Translations under genes and position numbers: made by a program
Notes under the pieces: generated by a model
Seen by the model: only the letters and a program-made list of their open reading frames with translations
Databases searched by the model: none
What the model was told of the DNA's origin: nothing
In this document: in pieces, positions 1 to 5,018 of the stretch
Numbering within the stretch: position 1 is the first letter of the stretch
Layout of the letters: the number at the start of each line of letters is the position of its first letter
Origin: Chlorobiota bacterium
Lineage (GTDB): Bacteria > Bacteroidota > Bacteroidia > Bacteroidales > JAADJA01
Length of the DNA stretch: 5,018 nt
Direction of reading: 5' to 3'
Assembly (NCBI GenBank): GCA_030592565.1
Contig: JAUVIX010000285.1
Location: 1 to 5,018 of the forward strand

Positions 1-56
1 GAAGTGATTTGGAATTTCATTGTCAACGAATTTCACTAATTAAACTTCTTCAAACA

Positions 57-83
57 ATACCAATGAAAAGGTATGTTTTTTTT
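57..83 (+). terminator. Weak candidate intrinsic terminator
   Basis: A 5-bp stem (ATACC at 57-61 pairing with GGTAT at 70-74, loop of 8) is followed, after one G, by eight T at 76-83. Read on the + strand this has the shape of a short rho-independent terminator. It would serve a rightward gene entering from the left; one + frame is open from base 1 to a TAA at 37-39, which would fit the end of such a gene 17 bases before the stem. The stem is short and AT-rich, so it may be chance. On the minus strand, after yidC, the same stem lacks a good T tract. Confidence 0.22.
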
Positions 84-100
84 CTAAGGCATAAAATACT

Positions 101-2029
101 CTATTTCTTAAGATTAGAACCTTTCTTTTTGGCAGCATCTTCAAGACGTTTTTGCCAATTTGATTTTTTCTTTGGTTTTTTCTTTTTGTTTATTTCTATC
201 TGAGCCCTGATCTTATCTTCGTTGATGGATTTTCTGATTAAATACATCTGCCCAAATGTGATCATATTTGCAAGGAAATAGTAGTAACTTAAACCTGATG
301 CATAATTATTAAACCAACCCAAAAACATAATTGGCATTAGGTACATCATTGTTTTCATCCCTGGCATTTGCTGTTGCGATGACCCCATCAATTCCTGATT
401 TATTTTTGTGTAAAGAATTGTGGAAACAGTCATAAGAAGAGTGAATAAACTAACATGATCACCATAAATAGGAATAGTGAAAGGTAGTTCCAAAATTGAA
501 TCATAGCTTGACAAGTCATGAGCCCAAAGGAAGGACTGTTGCCGCAACTCAAAGGCTGCAGGGAAAAACCGGAACATCGCAAACAAAATAGGCATCTGCA
601 ATAGCATTGGCACACAGCCGGCCATAGGATTTACCCCTGCTGACTTATACAATGACATTGTAGCCTGCTGCTTTTTCATCGCATCTTCTTTCTTTGGAAA
701 TTTCTTGCTAAGAACATCAATTTCAGGTTTGAGCACACGCATTTTTGCAGATGAAACATATGACTTATAAGCAATCGGAAATAGAACTATCTTGAGTAAA
801 ATAGTTAAAACCAAAATTATTATTCCATAATTCCAGCCAAATCCTTCAAGGATATTAAATACCGGAATGACCGCGTATTTGTTTATCCAGGCAAGCAGAA
901 ATAAACTCCACCCAAGTGGTATCTGGCGTTCCAGATCAAGATTGTATTGCTTTAATGTTTTGAATTTGTTTGGCCCGAAATAGAATGACATTGGAATTGT
1001 TGAATTTCCTCCCGGCTGAAAAGGAAGACCCAATGTTGCTTCCACTGATCTCAGATATCTTGGATTTGAAGGGTTCTCTTTATTAAAGACCTTAATTTCT
1101 CCGTTTAGAAAATAATTATCAGCAATTAATACAGCACTAAAAAATCGATGCTTAAATGAGGCCCATTTGACTTTTGTAAGAAGCTCCTCTTCATCATCAC
1201 TAGTTTCAGATAGGTAGTCAACTTCATCCTGATAATATTTATAATAAACCGTCGGTCCATTCATTCTGTCAATGGTTTTTTCCTCCCTCATCAGATCAGT
1301 ACTCCAGTTCAGGTCAATGAAACTTGAACTTTTATCGATATATCTATCCATACCAACAAAATTAATGTCAAAATCCATCATATAATCGCTTCCTTTTAAT
1401 GTATAAAGGAATTCGATGTAACTGTCATAATTGAATGTGTTGTCAGTAGCATCTGCATAAAGACGCATTGACAGTTGGGCACTGTTGCCTTCGGCAATAA
1501 TTATGTTTTTCTCAGTAGTAGGCTGAAAATAGAGGTCATTAGTATTAATAATCCGGTTGTTCGCAAAGAAAGTAATTCCAAAGTTTGATTGTGCTGAGTC
1601 AAACAGAATTAACGGCAACGAATCAAAAGTCTGAAACTGCTTTACCTGCACAGAAATTATTTTTCCACCTTTTGCTGAAACCGTTAATTTCAAAAGCTCA
1701 CTTTCCAGGATAAAAGTTTTGTCTTCTCCAACAGATGAGTTAGCAAAAACACCAAGTTTATCCCTGTCTATTGTCGCATTATTACTTTGTAAATCAGTAT
1801 TTTCAGTAGCCGTATTCTCAGCATCTTTTGCTTTGTTAATTGAATCCAATATTTGTCTCTCAATACGGCTAATTGCTGCAATGGAATCCTGGGTGCGCAT
1901 TACCTGTGCTATTGAATCAACTATGTGTTGTTTTGCCTGCATCTCTTCACTCGAGGGTGTCATCCAGAAGCTATATCCAATAAGGATTGCAAAAATTATT
2001 AAAAGTCCTGTTATAGTATTTTTATCCAT
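101..2029 (-). CDS. yidC: Membrane protein insertase YidC
   Basis: YidC/Oxa1/Alb3 family insertase of the inner membrane; it inserts and folds membrane proteins alone or with SecYEG. The 642-aa product starts with one membrane segment (about residues 6-23). A linker (24-100) rich in Gln, Asp, Ser and Asn follows, with recurring DSI triplets at 38, 48 and 62, then a large periplasmic beta domain (about 105-370). The conserved insertase core spans 375-600, with membrane segments near 400-421, 469-489, 527-543, 560-576 and 579-598. Its cytoplasmic loop contains SSAKMRVLKPEI (426-437). K413 sits where E. coli has the groove arginine R366; lysine there is usual in this phylum. The tail from 605 is very basic (KKKKPKKK near 615-622), which in the family fits ribosome contact. 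I chose the ATG at 2029 because the longer frame begins with a TTG lying inside the promoter -7 box. The gene is complete, and pyrG, its common neighbour in this phylum, is not adjacent upstream. Confidence 0.97.
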   Translation of the reverse strand: MDKNTITGLLIIFAILIGYSFWMTPSSEEMQAKQHIVDSIAQVMRTQDSIAAISRIERQILDSINKAKDAENTATENTDLQSNNATIDRDKLGVFANSSVGEDKTFILESELLKLTVSAKGGKIISVQVKQFQTFDSLPLILFDSAQSNFGITFFANNRIINTNDLYFQPTTEKNIIIAEGNSAQLSMRLYADATDNTFNYDSYIEFLYTLKGSDYMMDFDINFVGMDRYIDKSSSFIDLNWSTDLMREEKTIDRMNGPTVYYKYYQDEVDYLSETSDDEEELLTKVKWASFKHRFFSAVLIADNYFLNGEIKVFNKENPSNPRYLRSVEATLGLPFQPGGNSTIPMSFYFGPNKFKTLKQYNLDLERQIPLGWSLFLLAWINKYAVIPVFNILEGFGWNYGIIILVLTILLKIVLFPIAYKSYVSSAKMRVLKPEIDVLSKKFPKKEDAMKKQQATMSLYKSAGVNPMAGCVPMLLQMPILFAMFRFFPAAFELRQQSFLWAHDLSSYDSILELPFTIPIYGDHVSLFTLLMTVSTILYTKINQELMGSSQQQMPGMKTMMYLMPIMFLGWFNNYASGLSYYYFLANMITFGQMYLIRKSINEDKIRAQIEINKKKKPKKKSNWQKRLEDAAKKKGSNLKK

Positions 2030-2056
2030 GAAAATATTTTTTGCCAATTTAGGCCG

Positions 2057-2089
2057 CAAAGATATATATTATAAATAACAAATTTCAAA
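2057..2089 (-). promoter_or_regulatory. yidC promoter, Bacteroidota sigma-factor type
   Basis: On the minus strand a TTTG (2086-2089) is followed after 21 bases by TATCTTTG (2057-2064). This is a full match to the known Bacteroidota pattern of a -33 TTTG and a -7 TAnnTTTG about 20 bases apart. Transcription would begin near 2050-2053, giving a leader of only about 21-24 bases before the ATG at 2029. The leader has no clear Shine-Dalgarno sequence, which is normal for the phylum. The match itself is seen directly; its activity is inferred. Confidence 0.7.
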
Positions 2090-2101
2090 CTGAATTATCA
2101 A

Positions 2102-2109
2102 TATTTTTG
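2102..2109 (+). promoter_or_regulatory. Probable promoter -7 box for glycosyltransferase-miaA
   Basis: TATTTTTG matches the Bacteroidota -7 consensus TAnnTTTG and lies 21 bases before the ATG at 2131, leaving a predicted leader of about 14-17 bases. No good TTTG or TTG occurs at the expected 19-21 bases upstream, so this would be a weaker promoter than the divergent yidC one, or one that needs an activator. The yidC -33 box (2086-2089) lies inside the footprint expected for polymerase at this site. Confidence 0.4.
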
Positions 2110-2130
2110 TCCGCAAATAGATTACAATTG

Positions 2131-3333
2131 ATGAATAAATACAAACCCTACATCTACATTGCATTACCTGCATTAAATGAAGCAGAGTATATGCAGGAGT
2201 TTGTCTCATGTCTTAAATCGCAAACATATCAGAATTTTAAACTTGTGGCTTGTATTAATCAGCCTGACAATTGGTGGAACGAACCGAAAAGACTTAACAT
2301 CTGCAAGAATAACCGTAAAACTATGGATATTCTGGAGTCTGTAAAGGATATTGATATTGAAATAATTGATAAAAGCAGCAGGGGAGAGGGATGGAAAGGT
2401 AAAAAACATGGAGTGGGGTGGGCGCGGAAGCTGGCAATGGAGAGAATAGCCATTGAAGCACAGAACGACGATTTGATTGTTAGTCTGGACGCAGATACAA
2501 CATTTTCACCAAATTATTTTGAGTCATTGATTGAAGCTTTCAAATCTCATCACAAAGCAGTTGCAGCCTCGGTTGCGTATTATCATAAATTGACGGGAGA
2601 AGAAAATGCAGACAGGGCTATTTTACATTATGAAATTTACTTGAGATATTTTAATATTAATATGTTGCGAATAGGTAGTCCTTACGCTTTTACAGCTATC
2701 GGTTCGGCCATTGCTTTACCTGTAAGCTCATACAAAGCAATAGGAGGGATAACACCACATAAAAGCGGAGAAGATTTCTATTTTTTGCAGAAGTTAAGAA
2801 AGTATGGGAAAATAATTTCATGGAACAGGGAGAAGGTCTTTCCGGCAGCCAGATTTTCTGATCGGGTTGATTTCGGTACTGGCCCTGCAATGATAAAGGG
2901 TAGGGAAGGAGACTGGTCGTCATATCCTATATATCCATATAGCTACTTTAATGAAATCAAGTCGCTATTTGACTTATTTCCTGTTCTTTACAAAAAGAAG
3001 ATCAAAGCTTTTTTGGATGATTTTTTTGAAGAAAAATTCGGAGAAAAAGATATATGGCAACCTTTGCGCAAAAATTTTAAGACCCGGGAACAGTTTGTAA
3101 AAGCATGCCATCATAAGTTTGACGCACTCAGAACATTCCAGTATTTGAAATGGAGATATACCAGGGACAAGCAAAATAGCGATGAGGTAAATATAAATAA
3201 ATTTCTTAATAAATATTATCTTAAAGAAGTCATAGAAAATAAATTAGAATCATTTGATTCAATGCCGGTTTCGAGAATGGATGACTTACGAAATTTATTA
3301 GTAAAAATTGAAGATGAGTATCAAAACTATTAG
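2131..3333 (+). CDS. Family 2 (GT-A fold) glycosyltransferase, acceptor unknown
   Basis: A 400-aa soluble protein with the marks of a GT-A, family 2 glycosyltransferase, which would move a sugar from a nucleotide-sugar donor to an unknown acceptor. The N-terminal strand and turn ALPALNE (11-17) matches the nucleotide-binding start of the family. SLDADT (118-123) carries the metal-binding DxD (D120, D122). GSAIALP (191-197) and GEDF (213-216) correspond to the acceptor-side region and the likely catalytic acid/base. No signal peptide or membrane segment is visible, so it should act in the cytoplasm or at the inner face of the membrane. Residues 42-95 form a charged, Trp-containing insert before the DxD, and about 285-400 form a charged, probably helical C-terminal region I do not recognise. 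The ATG at 2131 was preferred over a TTG at 2107, which falls in the -7 box. miaA follows after 23 bases on the same strand, suggesting an operon. Lipopolysaccharide, capsule or protein glycosylation are all possible roles; nothing nearby decides between them. Confidence 0.88.
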   Translation: MNKYKPYIYIALPALNEAEYMQEFVSCLKSQTYQNFKLVACINQPDNWWNEPKRLNICKNNRKTMDILESVKDIDIEIIDKSSRGEGWKGKKHGVGWARKLAMERIAIEAQNDDLIVSLDADTTFSPNYFESLIEAFKSHHKAVAASVAYYHKLTGEENADRAILHYEIYLRYFNINMLRIGSPYAFTAIGSAIALPVSSYKAIGGITPHKSGEDFYFLQKLRKYGKIISWNREKVFPAARFSDRVDFGTGPAMIKGREGDWSSYPIYPYSYFNEIKSLFDLFPVLYKKKIKAFLDDFFEEKFGEKDIWQPLRKNFKTREQFVKACHHKFDALRTFQYLKWRYTRDKQNSDEVNINKFLNKYYLKEVIENKLESFDSMPVSRMDDLRNLLVKIEDEYQNY

Positions 3334-3356
3334 TTTATAATTTTAAAGACAGTTTT

Positions 3357-4265
3357 ATGATTACCATATTAGGCCCAACAGCAACAGGGAAAACAACATT
3401 TGCAGCCCAACTTGCATATCATCTGAACGGAGAAATAATAAGTGCTGATTCGCGTCAGGTGTATAAAGGTATGGACCTGGCTACAGGCAAAGACTTTGGT
3501 GATTATATTGTCAATGACCGGCAGATACCATATCATCTTGTTGATATTGTTGAGCCGGGATATGAGTATAACGTTTATGAATTTCAACGTGATTTTTTAA
3601 AAACTTATGAGGATATAATACAAAGAGGAAAGCTGCCTATTCTTTGTGGCGGTACAGGAATGTACATTGAATCTATTCTTAAAGGATATAAATTAATAAA
3701 AGTTCCTGAAAACAGACAACTTAGAGAAAGCATAGCTGATCTACACCTTGATAAACTTACTGCCAGACTTCATGACTTCAAAGTTCCCCATAACATAACA
3801 GATACGGAAGATAGCAAGAGATTAATCAGAGCGATAGAGATACAGACATATTATAAAGAACATCCTGAAATTGACAGATCATTTCCTGAAATTAAGAATA
3901 CAATAATTGGAATTTTGCTTAATCGTGAAGTAATACGCAAAAGAATTACTGAGAGGCTAAAACAGAGGCTTGATTCTGGCATGGCAGGAGAGGTTAAAGA
4001 ATTGTTGGATAAAGGACTAACTCCCGAACAACTTAAATTTTATGGCCTGGAATACAAATATCTCACAATGTATATTACGGGAGAGATTAATTATGATGAT
4101 ATGTTCAGGCTACTGAATACAGCAATTCATCAATTTGCAAAACGCCAGATGACCTGGTTCCGGAAAATGGAACGTTCTGGATATAAAATATATTGGATTG
4201 ACGGGAATTTGAGTTTGGAGGAGAGAGTCAGCAGTGCACTTCAAAAATATAATTTGAGTAATTAG
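3357..4265 (+). CDS. miaA: tRNA dimethylallyltransferase MiaA, variant form
   Basis: MiaA transfers a dimethylallyl group to N6 of adenosine 37 in tRNAs that read codons starting with U, giving i6A, which steadies codon pairing. The 302-aa product is of normal length and appears intact. It has the P-loop GPTATGKT (6-13) for the pyrophosphate, SADSRQVYKGMD (29-40) with D31 at the general-base position, CGGTGMYIE (97-105), the RLIRAIE segment (155-161), RKRITERLKQRL (194-205) and the C-terminal AKRQMTWFRK (261-270). Two motifs depart from the usual form: TGKD (43-46) where most MiaA have TAKP, and GLEYKY (230-235) where most have a GY-R/K-E type motif. Some Bacteroidota carry two miaA genes, and this resembles the divergent copy; that assignment is from memory. 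The ATG sits almost directly at the first beta strand and no earlier in-frame start is available, so the start is well set. It probably shares a transcript with the glycosyltransferase. The 28 bases to the convergent neighbour show no convincing terminator. Confidence 0.95.
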   Translation: MITILGPTATGKTTFAAQLAYHLNGEIISADSRQVYKGMDLATGKDFGDYIVNDRQIPYHLVDIVEPGYEYNVYEFQRDFLKTYEDIIQRGKLPILCGGTGMYIESILKGYKLIKVPENRQLRESIADLHLDKLTARLHDFKVPHNITDTEDSKRLIRAIEIQTYYKEHPEIDRSFPEIKNTIIGILLNREVIRKRITERLKQRLDSGMAGEVKELLDKGLTPEQLKFYGLEYKYLTMYITGEINYDDMFRLLNTAIHQFAKRQMTWFRKMERSGYKIYWIDGNLSLEERVSSALQKYNLSN

Positions 4266-4293
4266 TTTTTAAATCTCTTTATTACACCTCATT

Positions 4294-5018
4294 CTATTCG
4301 ATATTCTCTATGAGTTTAATACCATTTTCATTTATCTCCAGGCGTTTTTGTTTGTATAAGGCACCTACAGCCTTTTTGAAAACTTTTTTACTCATACCTA
4401 ATTGATCTGCAATGTCTTTCGGAGAGCTTTTGTCGTTTATGTTTAAAAACCCGTTGTTATCTGTAAGTGCTTTATGCAATTTCTTTATGTTGGCATCTAC
4501 ACCACGGTATCCAAAACGGTTCAGGCTAATGTCAACTTTATTATCAGTTCTTATTTTTTTTACATACCCGGTCAATTTATCACCAATTTTTATATCATCA
4601 AAAATTTCATTCTGAAATAACATCCCTTGGTAAGTGTTATTAACTATTACACTTATTCCAATTTCAGTTTCCTGATATGCAAGTAAATCTACTTCATCAC
4701 CAATTTTTAGATCAACGGATAATTTTTTTAATGTATTATTAATTTTAGTGCTTCCAACGAGGCGTTGAGATTCCTCATCCAGATAAAGGAACACTACATA
4801 AAAATACCCTTCTTCAATAGGCTCAGCTTGTTGTCTGTAAGGAACTAATAAATCCTTCTCCAGTCCCCAATCAAAGAAAGCTCCATAACGGCTTACTTCT
4901 ATGGCTTTAAGAGCTGCATATTCATTCAGCATTACTTTTGGTAAACGGGTAGTGGCAATCATTTTATCTTCGGAATCTTTATAAAGAAATACATCAATTG
5001 TATCGCTTATTTTATAAC
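4294..5018 (-). CDS. cvfB: CvfB-like S1-domain RNA-binding protein, N-terminus cut off
   Basis: Most of a CvfB/YitL-type protein: S1 (OB-fold) RNA-binding domains followed by a C-terminal winged helix. In Firmicutes such proteins affect virulence factor expression and RNA turnover; the role in Bacteroidota is unclear. The frame stays open to the window end, so 240 residues are visible and the start lies outside. The visible part opens with the end of the first S1 domain (YKISDTIDVFLYKDSEDK, then the Met at 4962). The second S1 domain (about visible residues 33-90) contains RYGAFFDWGLEKDLLVP, very typical of the family. The third (about 97-167) contains GDKLTGYVKKIR and DISLNRFGYRG. The winged helix (about 175-235) contains SPKDIADQLGMSKKVFKKAVG. 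The Met at 4962 is internal and should not be taken as the start. The gene converges on miaA, and its promoter is outside the window. Confidence 0.93.
   Translation of the reverse strand, partial: YKISDTIDVFLYKDSEDKMIATTRLPKVMLNEYAALKAIEVSRYGAFFDWGLEKDLLVPYRQQAEPIEEGYFYVVFLYLDEESQRLVGSTKINNTLKKLSVDLKIGDEVDLLAYQETEIGISVIVNNTYQGMLFQNEIFDDIKIGDKLTGYVKKIRTDNKVDISLNRFGYRGVDANIKKLHKALTDNNGFLNINDKSSPKDIADQLGMSKKVFKKAVGALYKQKRLEINENGIKLIENIE

Noticed and set aside
1..48. Inverted repeat GAAGT/ACTTC and the repeated AATTTCA near the left edge
   Set aside because: Short, widely spaced and AT-rich; matches of this size are expected by chance in sequence of this composition.
430..615. Small minus-strand frame with Cys- and Phe-rich sequence inside yidC
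   Set aside because: It is another frame of the conserved YidC core, with no leader or start signal of its own.
2030..2059. Ten-codon N-terminal extension of YidC from a TTG at 2059
   Set aside because: The TTG is part of the TATCTTTG -7 box, so it would lie upstream of the transcript start; the ATG at 2029 leads straight into the first membrane segment as in the family.
1719..2078. 119-residue open frame on the + strand opposite the yidC N-terminus
   Set aside because: It lies antisense to a well-supported gene and resembles no known protein; its hydrophobic stretch mirrors yidC codons.
2107..2130. Eight-codon N-terminal extension of the glycosyltransferase from a TTG at 2107
   Set aside because: It overlaps the TATTTTTG -7 box, and the ATG at 2131 is close to the first beta strand as expected.
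4288..4314. Inverted repeat CTCAT/ATGAG between miaA and cvfB as a terminator
   Set aside because: Only five paired bases with a 17-base loop, lying partly within the cvfB coding end and without a proper T tract; likely chance.

Overview
The window looks like ordinary core chromosome from a low-GC member of the Bacteroidota, with a marine or gut Bacteroidales-type relative as the best guess. Three things point that way. The divergent intergenic region carries a Bacteroidota-type promoter (TTTG, 21 bases, TAnnTTTG). The starts have AT-rich leaders without a clear Shine-Dalgarno sequence. The YidC has the long, Asp/Ser/Gln-rich periplasmic linker, the lysine in the second membrane segment and the basic tail usual in this phylum. 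The exact genus cannot be read from the sequence.

Layout from left to right. Bases 1-100 hold no complete gene, only a weak hairpin followed by eight T on the + strand. yidC (membrane insertase) runs leftward from 2029 to 101. A 101-base divergent spacer (2030-2130) carries back-to-back promoters. Rightward from 2131 come a family 2 glycosyltransferase (400 aa, ends 3333) and, 23 bases later, miaA (tRNA dimethylallyltransferase, 3357-4265); these two probably form one operon. After a 28-base convergent spacer, a cvfB-like gene for an S1-domain/winged-helix RNA-binding protein runs leftward from beyond the right edge to 4294 and is cut by the window end.

Three of the four genes relate to translation or its products: MiaA modifies tRNA, the CvfB-like protein binds RNA, and YidC inserts new membrane proteins. 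The glycosyltransferase is the odd one out: its donor and acceptor are unknown and its last ~115 residues match no domain I recognise. I see no mobile element, CRISPR array, RNA gene or defence system, and no convincing new multi-gene system. The points most worth a second look are the overlapping divergent promoters, the non-canonical MiaA variant, and the uncharacterised glycosyltransferase paired with it.
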